NCBI GenBank assembly: GCA_902615915.1
Contig: CACMQQ010000004.1
Coordinates: 1-64,000, forward strand
Source of the DNA: an uncultured Fidelibacterota bacterium
Lineage (GTDB): Bacteria > Fidelibacterota > Marinisomatia > Marinisomatales > TCS55
Reading direction: 5' to 3'
DNA: 64,000 nucleotides
Shown: piece by piece, positions 47,055 to 55,800 of the stretch
Position numbering within the stretch: the stretch's first letter is position 1
Layout: every line of letters begins with the position of its first letter
Notes under the pieces: generated by a model
Seen by the model: only the letters and a program-made list of their open reading frames with translations
Told to the model about the DNA's origin: nothing
The model's database searches: none
Translations under genes and position numbers: made by a program

Positions 47055-47947
47055 ATTACTTTATCTAAGAAACCATCTGACTCTAATAATTTTTGACATG
47101 CTTCGCTATAAGAACATGATTTCTCAATCATAATTATTGCACACTTAACCGAATTATTTGCTCTGGAAAGTGCTTTTCCTGCTTCATCTTCGCTTGATTT
47201 GGTTATTTCTTTAATAATTCTTATACCTCTATCCTTGAGCTTTTTGTTCACAACTTTTAGATCAACCATGAAATTTTTGTAAACCTTTCCAAGTTTTATC
47301 ATCACAGTAGTTGATATCATATTTAACACTAATTTTGTAGCCGTTCCAGCTTTCATTCTTGTCGATCCTGTTATTACCTCTTCCCCAGTTTGAATATTAA
47401 TTAATACATCTTGATTTGTTTTAAAGAATGGTTCTTCATTGCAAATGATGTAGGCAGTCTTGGCATCGCATTTATTGGCAAATTCTATAGCTGATACAAC
47501 ATACTTGGCTGCGCCGCTTGCACTTATTCCAATAACGACATCTCCTGACTTTAATTTATTTTTTTTAAGATCTTTAATTGCATTTACTCCAATGTCTTCT
47601 GCACCCTCAATTGATGATTTGAGCGCTCTATCTCCACCTGCAATTATTCCGGTGAATAAATGATTTGGTACTTTAAAAGTAGGAGGCATTTCAGAAGCAT
47701 CAAGAACTCCCAACCTTCCCGATGTGCCTGAACCAACATAAAAAATTCTTTTTCCATTTTTAATAGCTTTTACACAAATATCAACTAATGCTTCTATTTT
47801 ATCTAATGAACCTCCAACGATCTTGGGAATTTTAATATCTTCATTATTAATAGTTTGCAAAATATCATAAGTGCTCATGCTGTCGATATTAATTGAATTT
47901 TTATTTATTGATTCTGTTTTTAGGTCACTTCTTTTATTGATGGGCAT
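47051..47947 (-). CDS. murQ: N-acetylmuramic acid 6-phosphate etherase
   Basis: 298 residues, a SIS-domain lyase. Motifs are FYVGSGTSGRLGVLDASEMP, GIIAGGDRALKSSIEGAED, VIGISASGAAKYVV and ITGSTRMKAGTATKLVLNM. It cleaves the lactyl ether of MurNAc-6-P to give GlcNAc-6-P in peptidoglycan recycling. No anmK or NagZ gene adjoins here. It is the first gene of the minus-strand block ending at 42702. Confidence 0.95.
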   Translation of the reverse strand: MPINKRSDLKTESINKNSINIDSMSTYDILQTINNEDIKIPKIVGGSLDKIEALVDICVKAIKNGKRIFYVGSGTSGRLGVLDASEMPPTFKVPNHLFTGIIAGGDRALKSSIEGAEDIGVNAIKDLKKNKLKSGDVVIGISASGAAKYVVSAIEFANKCDAKTAYIICNEEPFFKTNQDVLINIQTGEEVITGSTRMKAGTATKLVLNMISTTVMIKLGKVYKNFMVDLKVVNKKLKDRGIRIIKEITKSSEDEAGKALSRANNSVKCAIIMIEKSCSYSEACQKLLESDGFLDKVI

Positions 47948-48003
47948 ATCAATAAGTTAGTTGTTGATTTCTTATAAAAAAAATTGAATTTTTGTGACGA
48001 AGA

Positions 48004-48447
48004 TTAGTCTTCTTTTAGAGACTGTATTAATCTTAGAGAATACCAGCGATCTATTAATTCATTCATATCTCTTAGATATTCTTTATAAATACGCTTTACT
48101 ATCTTTTTCTTATTATTTATCATTGGGTCGCCATTCAATTGAATGTTGTCTAAATCCGAAAGGGCCATTTCAATGTTATCTTTTTCTTTTAATATCCAGG
48201 AAACTGGCTCAAACATGCTTGTTGTTACATGATTGTTTGTTGTTTTATTATTAATATTTACGGGAATATTATCTTTCTGCATTGCTCTTATTTTAGTCTT
48301 GATATAGTTTTCCGTCTTACCGGTTCTTATTGCAAGTTCTTTAACCGATATGGAGTTGGGAAATTGTTCCAATACATCAGCTAGTATAATGGAGGAGCAT
48401 TTATCAAGACCACGCTTCTCAAGTGTGGCAGCGTATTTTTTTAACAT
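48004..48447 (-). CDS. Winged-helix-like DNA-binding protein, unknown
   Basis: 147 residues, not recognised as a named family. The segment from about residue 17 to 60 (SSIILADVLEQFPNSISVKE then LAIRTGKTENYIKTKIRAMQ) reads as a helix-turn-helix of the MarR/ROK type. The rest is charged and helical, ending in YLRDMNELIDRWYSLRLIQS. There is no membrane segment. It is divergent from the TPR regulator across 142 bases that hold a palindromic element, so it could be part of the same control circuit. Confidence 0.55.
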   Translation of the reverse strand: MLKKYAATLEKRGLDKCSSIILADVLEQFPNSISVKELAIRTGKTENYIKTKIRAMQKDNIPVNINNKTTNNHVTTSMFEPVSWILKEKDNIEMALSDLDNIQLNGDPMINNKKKIVKRIYKEYLRDMNELIDRWYSLRLIQSLKED

Positions 48448-48520
48448 TTTTTTTATTACCTCGAATAATAAATAAAAATTGGTAAATTAATATACAAACA
48501 ATAATTATAAAATCTTAAAT

Positions 48521-48548
48521 TATTAATACTGCATTAATACGCATTAAA
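48521..48548. promoter_or_regulatory. Palindromic operator candidate upstream of the TPR regulator
   Basis: TATTAATACTGCATTAATA (48521-48539) is an imperfect 19-base dyad, with arms TATTAAT and ATTAATA. A second partly overlapping copy, ATTAATACGCATTAAA, follows at 48533-48548. A TATAAT -10 box at 48561-48566 with no good -35 places the dyad centre about 41 bases before the likely start, the classical site of a class II activator. The 17 bases TAATACTGCATTAATAC (48524-48540) recur inverted at 50363-50379. Confidence 0.55.
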
Positions 48549-48589
48549 TTATTTTACTGATATAATAATAACAATCACTTAAAGCCTTA

Positions 48590-50362
48590 ATGATAGCCAA
48601 ATACTCATTTATTATTTTAACAATAATTTTTAGCAATCAATTATTAGCTAATAATGATTACTTCGTTAAAAAAAATAGTCAAGCAATTAGAGATTCATTA
48701 AATGCAATTAAATTTGTTAATCCAAATGATGCTGTTGAATTTTCTTTTCAAATTCTAGAAAATTACTCTGAAAAAAGACCAAATAGAGTTTTTGGAAGTG
48801 TTTATGCTGCCTTAGGTCAAATTTATCACATAAAAGGGTTGCCTCGTCAAAGCATTGATTATTTACGATTAGCAGAAGAAGAGTTCATTGCAGCTATTGA
48901 TTACGTACCCCCCTGGCAGATAATCAATTTTGGAAATATTTACTTTGCAAATGGATTTTTCGATGAAGCGTACAAATCATATAAAAGAGCTTACGATCTA
49001 TTTACAGAATTTAAGGATAATCAAGAATTCTTAGAATTCAACAAAGAGCAAAACTTCATGGCTGGGCAAGCCACAAGTCTTAATAATTTGGCATTAATAG
49101 AAATTGAACGTAAAAATTTTATTCAAGCTGAACAATTTTTTAGACAAGCGCTTGAAATTAGAAAACTAAGGAATGATAAAAGCGACAAGCCCCATTCGTA
49201 TTTGAGCTTGGCAGAATTATATTACAAGTGGGGAAAGTTTGGTAGGGTTTCAACAATGTGCGACAGTTCAGATATTGCCGTTAAGAACTATAGTATTTCT
49301 GATAAATCTATTGAATCAAGGTATCTAGGTATGGCGGAACAATATAGAGCTATTTTTTATGACCATATTGGCAATTCAATCAAAAGTGCTTCATCTTTCA
49401 ATAAAGCGCTAGAACATTATGAAAAGCTTCCAATTGAGAAAACAAGACTTTTGTCTATTATCTCGTCCCTAAAGTTTGAAAAAGGGGAATTGAGCGAAGC
49501 ACTTTCCAATACCAATGAAGCATTATCCATAGCTTATGAGCAAGGATTGAATCGTGAAAAAATTAATCTACTCAATGATAAAAAGGAGATCTTATATAAA
49601 CTGGGTGATCTAGCTAGAGTTCAAGGCATAAATGAAGAGCTTTTACAAATAAATAAAGCCAATGTTACCGAGCAAAATAGAGATATGCTCATCAATATTG
49701 AACTTAAAAATGAATTGTCTGCGGGATTGGCCTTATTAAACAAACAAAAAGAACAGAGAAAGTTAATTTTAGCATTTTCAGGTTTATCAATTCTCATTTT
49801 AGGTTTAGTTATTTTTTCTATCAGAAATCAATATTTAGCCTCAATTCAAGCAAAAAAATTAGCTGAACAAAGCAAGCTTGTTGCTGAGCTTGAACTCAAA
49901 ACAACGGAAAGAGAATTAAGAAATGTAAGTACCGCAATAATGGAAAAGAATGAAATGCTTGAATCGTTGAAAAAAGATGTTAATTATGCTTCTCAATTTC
50001 TGTCAAATTCAGACTCCAAACATCTCATACAACCTTTAAAAGTAAAATTAGACGATGCTTCATTGGGAAAGTCAGATTGGATAGAATTTAAAAATCATTT
50101 TGATCGTGCATATCCAAATTTTTTCGATGAACTTTCAAAAATTAATAAAAATCTAACTATTCAGGATTTGAGATTGTGTGCATACTTAAAGTCAGGTCAA
50201 ACAACAAAAGAGGTTGCTCAATTTACAGGGTTATCTGTCAGGTCTATCGAAAGCAGAAGGTATAGATTAAGAAAAAAATTAGGATTAGGCCGAAACAATT
50301 CATTATTTGATTTTATCCAAAAATTAAAGCTCCCAGAGGTTTCCCATACAAATTTTAATTGA
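48590..50362 (+). CDS. TPR membrane regulator with LuxR-like C-terminal domain
   Basis: 590 residues. An N-terminal signal peptide (MIAKYSFIILTIIFSNQLLA) is followed by about six TPR-type repeats (40-350; such as LNNLALIEIERKNFIQAEQF). A single membrane span (about 395-413) and a coiled coil (420-470) follow. The C-terminal helix-turn-helix has LRLCAYLKSGQTTKEVAQFT and GLSVRSIESRRYRLRKKLGL. This plan is common in Bacteroidota, where TPRs face the periplasm and the output domain faces the DNA. It may sense an envelope signal and act on the palindromes on each side of it. Targets are inferred. Confidence 0.82.
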   Translation: MIAKYSFIILTIIFSNQLLANNDYFVKKNSQAIRDSLNAIKFVNPNDAVEFSFQILENYSEKRPNRVFGSVYAALGQIYHIKGLPRQSIDYLRLAEEEFIAAIDYVPPWQIINFGNIYFANGFFDEAYKSYKRAYDLFTEFKDNQEFLEFNKEQNFMAGQATSLNNLALIEIERKNFIQAEQFFRQALEIRKLRNDKSDKPHSYLSLAELYYKWGKFGRVSTMCDSSDIAVKNYSISDKSIESRYLGMAEQYRAIFYDHIGNSIKSASSFNKALEHYEKLPIEKTRLLSIISSLKFEKGELSEALSNTNEALSIAYEQGLNREKINLLNDKKEILYKLGDLARVQGINEELLQINKANVTEQNRDMLINIELKNELSAGLALLNKQKEQRKLILAFSGLSILILGLVIFSIRNQYLASIQAKKLAEQSKLVAELELKTTERELRNVSTAIMEKNEMLESLKKDVNYASQFLSNSDSKHLIQPLKVKLDDASLGKSDWIEFKNHFDRAYPNFFDELSKINKNLTIQDLRLCAYLKSGQTTKEVAQFTGLSVRSIESRRYRLRKKLGLGRNNSLFDFIQKLKLPEVSHTNFN

Positions 50363-50379
50363 GTATTAATGCAGTATTA
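50363..50379. promoter_or_regulatory. Inverted copy of the 17-base element
   Basis: GTATTAATGCAGTATTA is the exact reverse complement of 48524-48540. It starts right after the TPR regulator stop codon and is followed by nine T. It could be an operator for the small HTH gene at 50411, with a -10-like TATTAT at 50389-50394. The T tract also permits a weak terminator reading. Confidence 0.5.
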
Positions 50380-50410
50380 GTTTTTTTTTATTATTTTTTT
50401 AAAATCAAAA

Positions 50411-50692
50411 ATGGATAATGTAAAAAACCAACAAAGCTGGGTAACGTTTTTATCTAATTTTGAATCTGAAAACAAAGACTTCATAGTTGCCCTTTCCTCA
50501 AAACATCCTGAACTCACAAAATCACAGTTTCAGGTTTGTCTGTACCTTAGGTCAGGTTTTGATACAAAGGCGATAGCAAAAGCCCTCGATTTATCCATAC
50601 GATCAGTAGAAAGTCATTGCTATAGAATTAGAAAAAAACTTGAGCTCCATCACAATACTAATCTTGGAACATACCTATATTCCATCGCATAA
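50411..50692 (+). CDS. Free-standing LuxR-like output domain protein
   Basis: 93 residues. It aligns over its full length with the last 85 residues of the TPR regulator. QSWVTFLSNFESENKDFI matches the SDWIEFKNHFDRAYPNFF segment. The helix-turn-helix LSIRSVESHCYRIRKKLEL matches LSVRSIESRRYRLRKKLGL. It has no sensor, membrane segment or receiver domain. It probably arose by duplication of the regulator's output module. It may act as a constitutive DNA-binding protein or as a partner or competitor of the regulator. Confidence 0.75.
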   Translation: MDNVKNQQSWVTFLSNFESENKDFIVALSSKHPELTKSQFQVCLYLRSGFDTKAIAKALDLSIRSVESHCYRIRKKLELHHNTNLGTYLYSIA

Positions 50693-50745
50693 TGATTTTA
50701 AATAATAACAATATTTTATATTATATGCGTAATTTTGAAGTAATT

Positions 50746-50759
50746 GAAAGTAAACTTTC
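50746..50759. promoter_or_regulatory. Perfect small palindrome before the CsgG/LpoB-like gene
   Basis: GAAAGTAAACTTTC has two perfect six-base arms separated by AA, about 20 bases ahead of the start codon at 50779, with AATT on both outer sides. It is a possible operator or 5' hairpin. The proximity to the start could let it affect translation. Confidence 0.35.
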
Positions 50760-50778
50760 TTAATTTAATTTTGATATT

Positions 50779-52224
50779 ATGATTAACTACAAAAAATTTA
50801 AAAACACACTATTAAAAGCCTTACCTATTCTTTTTATGGGGTCGCTTTTTGCTCAGCCTACTGTTGCTGTCCTTGATTTTGCAGCAAATGGTTTGCCTGA
50901 CTATGAAGTTGAGACTTTAGTCGAGAGACTTAGATCTGAAATTCCAAATACAAAAGCAATGCGCCTTGTTGATCGTAAAATGCTTGAAAATATTTTAAAA
51001 GAACAGGGGTTGCAACAATCCGGCTGTACCACAGAAGAATGCGCTGCTGAAATTGGAGAATTGTTAGGCGCTCAATTTATGATAAGCGGTTCTGTGGGTA
51101 AATTAGGGTCAACATTTTCTGTCGATGCTAAGATGGTCTCTGTTTCGACTGGTGAAATGACAAGAACCAAAAGTGTAAGCTTCGATGGTACTGTTGGTGG
51201 TTTACTTATTGAAATGCAAATTTTAGCGTGGGAAATGATGGATTTAAAACCTCCTCAACCGCTTTTACTACAAAGAGCTGGGGGTGATGGCGTTGATAAA
51301 AAAGTTACTGTTGCTGTCATGGATTTTGATCCTCGCGGCATAAGCATGCTTGAAGCGCGTACGTTAACAGATAGATTCGCTACAGAGCTTGATGCTACTG
51401 GAAGAGCAATTTTAGTTGACCGTAGATCAATGAATGAAGTTATGCAGGAGCAAGGGTTTGATGAAGCAGGATGTACATCAGAAGAGTGTGCTGCTGAAGT
51501 AGGTGCGCTACTTGGAGTAGAATTCATGATCAATGGAGCCATTGGCAAACTAGGTGATACCTACACAATAGATGCAAAAATGTTTGAGGTCGCAACAGGT
51601 GCAGCTTCAAAAACAAAGAATGCAACTTACACCGGACCTGTTGATGGATTAATAACAGAAATTGAAATTTTAGCTTGGGAAATGATGGGTCTTAAAGCAC
51701 CGAACACGCTTACTAAAAAAAGAAAAGGAACCATAGTATCTGAGACCCCTAAGGTGAAGACTCCTGGAGGAGCGGCATTAAGATCTTTACTCATTCCAGG
51801 TTGGGGGCAACATTACAACTTCTCTTCTTCTGAAAACCCCTCTGATGCGACAAAGAGATGGCTACATTTTGGTATGGATGCTGCATTGATAGCTTTATTA
51901 GGCGTCTCCTATCAGGCATTTTTAACCTCTGATGATGATGCCGTTGCTACACACGTAAATTATAAAAGCGCAACTGATACGCAACAGATTGAAAGCTACA
52001 GAACCACTTCGTTAGGGCATAATGAGGACGCAAAAGCTTCTGCTCAACAAACAAATATTTTGATATTTGCAGTCGCGGCTATGCATCTTTATAGTTCTTA
52101 TGATGCCTTTACAAATGGTCCTTCTGATGGTCAAGCATCGAATAGTAAAAAGTCAAAATTTGATTTAGTCTACAACCCTAACCTAAAACAGCCAGAATTG
52201 AGGTTTTCCATTGCACTTGACTAA
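50779..52224 (+). CDS. Tandem CsgG/LpoB-like domains with DUF5683-like membrane tail
   Basis: 481 residues. The signal peptide ends near SLFAQ. Two homologous domains of about 140 residues follow: PTVAVLDFAANGLPDYEVET and VTVAVMDFDPRGISMLEART open them. Each contains a CTTEECAAEIGELLGAQFMI-type segment (second copy CTSEECAAEVGALLGVEFMI) and ends in an LAWEMM sequence. The fold resembles CsgG/LpoB-type periplasmic proteins. The C-terminal part begins SLLIPGWGQHYN, typical of DUF5683, with membrane segments near 375-390 and 425-440. It may be an envelope assembly factor for the secreted proteins downstream. Confidence 0.7.
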   Translation: MINYKKFKNTLLKALPILFMGSLFAQPTVAVLDFAANGLPDYEVETLVERLRSEIPNTKAMRLVDRKMLENILKEQGLQQSGCTTEECAAEIGELLGAQFMISGSVGKLGSTFSVDAKMVSVSTGEMTRTKSVSFDGTVGGLLIEMQILAWEMMDLKPPQPLLLQRAGGDGVDKKVTVAVMDFDPRGISMLEARTLTDRFATELDATGRAILVDRRSMNEVMQEQGFDEAGCTSEECAAEVGALLGVEFMINGAIGKLGDTYTIDAKMFEVATGAASKTKNATYTGPVDGLITEIEILAWEMMGLKAPNTLTKKRKGTIVSETPKVKTPGGAALRSLLIPGWGQHYNFSSSENPSDATKRWLHFGMDAALIALLGVSYQAFLTSDDDAVATHVNYKSATDTQQIESYRTTSLGHNEDAKASAQQTNILIFAVAAMHLYSSYDAFTNGPSDGQASNSKKSKFDLVYNPNLKQPELRFSIALD

Positions 52225-52753
52225 ATTTAAAATTCATTTTTTGCCAATTTTGATATTTCTATTGGCATGTCAAGCGACCGAACTTGATTATGACAATCCA
52301 TTGGATGTTCCTTCAGATGAAGTTCCAGCCATTGTGTTCGAGCCCTCCATAGAGCAGATTCCACTACTCTCCTCCTCCCTCATCAATGTTTTTGCTGTCG
52401 AGGTAGAGAACGTAACTGGAATACGCGCTGAAATAACATATGACAATAACATATTACAGGTATCCGATGTTGCTAGAGGAGATCTATTTGGACAAAATAG
52501 TCAAAATTCTCTATTCTTTGTTAATTTTCAAGATAATCCAGGTACTATCGTAATTGATTATTTTTATCTTGGTAATAGTGAATCCCAATCTGTCAGCGGA
52601 ACTGGAAAAATTGCATCAATATTATTCAAAGGTAACGCCGTTGGAGTATCAGGTCTAGAATTTACCTCTAAAACAGAACTAGTAGATAAAGATGATATTC
52701 AGATCAACATCAGGTCTCGGGGACAAGGAAATATTGACGTAATACAGCAGTAA
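52211..52753 (+). CDS. Cohesin-like domain lipoprotein
   Basis: 180 residues. It starts at a TTG (52211 or 52217) inside the end of the preceding gene. The lipoprotein signal ends in IFLLAC. A domain of about 140 residues follows, with the pattern of cohesin folds: GIRAEITYDNNILQVSDV, then FFVNFQDNPGTIVIDYFYLG and GTGKIASILFKGNAVGVSGL. Cohesins bind dockerins in cellulosomes, but single cohesin-type domains also occur in non-cellulolytic surface proteins. It lies directly ahead of the giant surface protein, so it may anchor that or another partner. No dockerin was seen in the window. Confidence 0.65.
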   Translation: MHLTKFKIHFLPILIFLLACQATELDYDNPLDVPSDEVPAIVFEPSIEQIPLLSSSLINVFAVEVENVTGIRAEITYDNNILQVSDVARGDLFGQNSQNSLFFVNFQDNPGTIVIDYFYLGNSESQSVSGTGKIASILFKGNAVGVSGLEFTSKTELVDKDDIQINIRSRGQGNIDVIQQ

Positions 52754-52814
52754 ATGCTGATATGTAAAAAAACCTACTTTCCTTTCTTAATTTTTAATTT
52801 AGATCAAACAATAA

Positions 52815-55800
52815 ATGTTTAACCTTAGATCTAGCCTCACTTTTCCCTTTATTTTTTTTCTTCTTGCTTGTGCATCTACTCTGTTTGCTCAAACAACCTA
52901 TACATTTACTAACGCAGGAGCGACTGGTCGATACGGACCAACACAAAGTCAGATTAATAATACCTACGGTTCAGGAAGCTCTTTAAATGGATCGGTGACA
53001 ATAAACACCCAAGGTATTCAAGAGTGGACGGTACCCGCTAATGGTACCTATACCATTGAGGCTTGGGGTGCTAGAGGTGGAGGCGCTTCTGGAAGTAATT
53101 ATGGTAAAGGGGCACGAATGAAGGGGGATTTTACGCTCAGCCAGGGAGATGTATTAAAAATAGTTGTAGGTCAAATGGGTGGACAACAAAATTCTGGCTC
53201 TGGAGGGGGAGGAACCTTTGTTGTAAAAAAAACTGGTAATAATGCATCTGATATAACTGCATTGATCGTTGCTGGTGGTGGGGGTGGCGTATATACTAGT
53301 AGCTCTGCTATTCACAACTCCCACGCAGTAACTAGTAACAATGGACAGAGCACTCAAAATAAATCAGGTGGCTCTAATGGTGGTGGAGGTAGCGGTGATA
53401 CAGGATCTGGTGCTTCTGGTGGGGGTGGCTTAACAGGAAATGGTACTTCGGGAAGCTATGGAACCTATGGTGAGGCCTTTATAAATGGAGCTGAAGGTGG
53501 AAATCATAGCTCTTATTCACAATGTGTTGGTGGGTTTGGTGGGGGTGGCGGAACACATGGCAATACCGGTGGGGGTGGCGGTGGCGGTGGCTACTCTGGC
53601 GGTGCTGGCGGAAGACATGATAGTAATTACGGTAATGGTGGGGGTGGCGGATCTTACAATAATGGTAGCAATCAAAGTAATGAAGCAGGTATGTGGGATG
53701 ATCATGGAAAAGTTGTTATAACTGCTTGTACAGGATTTTGTTTTGAAAGTTTAGGAATCTCTAATGATAACACTTATGCAGACCTGACCCTTTCAGCTGG
53801 TGGTTATAACACCAATGGTGGAAGCGGTGCTTTGGAAGCAAACGACTTTTCATTTACTTTTTCTCGAAATGGTGGAGTAGCAACCAATGCGACCATTAGC
53901 AGTATAAAAAAGAATAATAATACCTCTGAAGGAAGTGCAAGCGCATTAACAGGCGGAGAAACGGTTATACGTTTTTTTCTAAACCTCACTGGTACTCCTG
54001 TAGGTATAGAGACCATAACTATAGCCCCTGCTAATGGATCAAGTATTTATAATACTAGCGGAACAGCAATGTCTAGTAGCGCATCCATACAAGATGCGTT
54101 TACTGATAAAAACGGTCCATATATTACCGCAGCAAGCATAAATAGTGAGAACACACAAGTAAGTGTAACTTTATCTGAGACAGCATATAGCACAAATGGT
54201 GGCAGCGGAGACCTTGCTAAAGAGGATTTCTCCCTTTCTATTTCAGGAGGTTCTGCTTCTTTGAGTAGCGCTACACCTACTGCACTATCTAAAAGCGGTG
54301 ATATCTATACCTTGACATTTGGTGTCTCCGGAACAGCTTCAGGTCAAGAAGTTTTAACAGTATCCCCTGTTGCAAATTCAATCTATGATGCAAGCGGCAA
54401 TGCATCAACCGCTTCTCAAAGTAATAATACTGTGTTTTTATATGATAAACGATTAGCTCAGAATACAAATCTTGAACATGATCTAAACTATGGAGTTTGG
54501 AATAAACTAATTAAGATGAATCAAAACGCATTTGTCCTTCAATATAGTGGAAGCAGCTCAGATGGATTCTTACAAACTTTCACTACAAGCTCCGATGGCA
54601 ATACTATTACACAAGTACTGGAGAAAGAATGGGGTACCAAGAATGATGTTTACTACCCCTCTTTCATCCGAATGTCTGAAGATACCTATTTAATTGCATA
54701 TTATGGATATAACTCAGGAATCAAACATGATGGAACTTCTGTTAGCAATACTTGGGGACAATGGCTATCCGTCTTTCAAATTAAAAGTGACGGAAGTGTT
54801 ATCAACGAATTAGGAAATTTTTTACATGACACATACACCAACTCAGATCCTTACAATGATTTAATAAAAATTGACGATGATACCTACGCGCTTGCTTACA
54901 AATCCTATAATTATGGGCCACAAACTTCTGGTAGTTGGGGAGGTTGGATTAAAACGTTCAAAGTGAACGGTGGAAATATCAATCAAGTTAATGAATTGCA
55001 ACACTATGCTAGTTCAGACTCCTATTGGCATTCCTGGGAGAGGTTAAGTGCTACCACTTACGCACTTGCCTGGCAAGGAAGTGGTGGAGATGGCTACATC
55101 ACTACATTTACGATATCTACGGATGGAGCTACCATTACTGAAATTGCAGAATTAGAGCACGATGGCAACAACGGCTCGTATAATTCTTTTGCCAAACTTG
55201 ATGATGATACCTATGTATTAGCGTATACGGGAGACGGTAGCGATGGACATATTTCTACTTTTACCATTCCTACCAATGGCGCATCTATTACTAAAGTCGC
55301 AACACTTGAACATGACAATAGCTATGGTATTTTCAATTCATTGGTTAAAATCGATCAAAACAAATTCATGCTTGCCTACAAAGCATCTGATAATGATGGA
55401 CATGTAAAGATGTTCACTATTCCAGATGATGGTAGCTCTATTACTGAAGCCCTTACTTTTGAGCATGAAACTAGCTATAATCAATGGAATAGTTTACAAA
55501 TTTTAGATTATGACAATTTTATTCTAGCTTACGAGGGAAGCTCAAATGATGGTTATATAAAGACCTTTAACTATCCTCAAATCGCTACAAGCACACTTCC
55601 AAGAATAAGCACATCAACGATCGCAGCGAATAACAGCACTATCGCTGTTACATTCAACGAACCAGTTTTCAATACCACTGGAGGTAGTGGTAATTTAGAA
55701 GCATCGGATTTTAGTCTAGCGCTTTCTGGAGGAAATGCTACTTTAGCTTCTGCTACCCCTACTTCAATTTCAGCAAGCGGGAACACCTACACCTTAGGCA

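Noticed and set aside
48521-50379. The inverted 17-base repeats as ends of a transposon.
   Set aside because: The gene between them is a regulator, no transposase is present and no target duplication flanks the repeats. An operator fits better.
53485-53721. Plus-strand ORF of 78 codons in the glycine-rich region, rich in V, A and M.
   Set aside because: It is an out-of-frame reading of the G-rich repeat DNA. The giant protein frame runs through this stretch unbroken.
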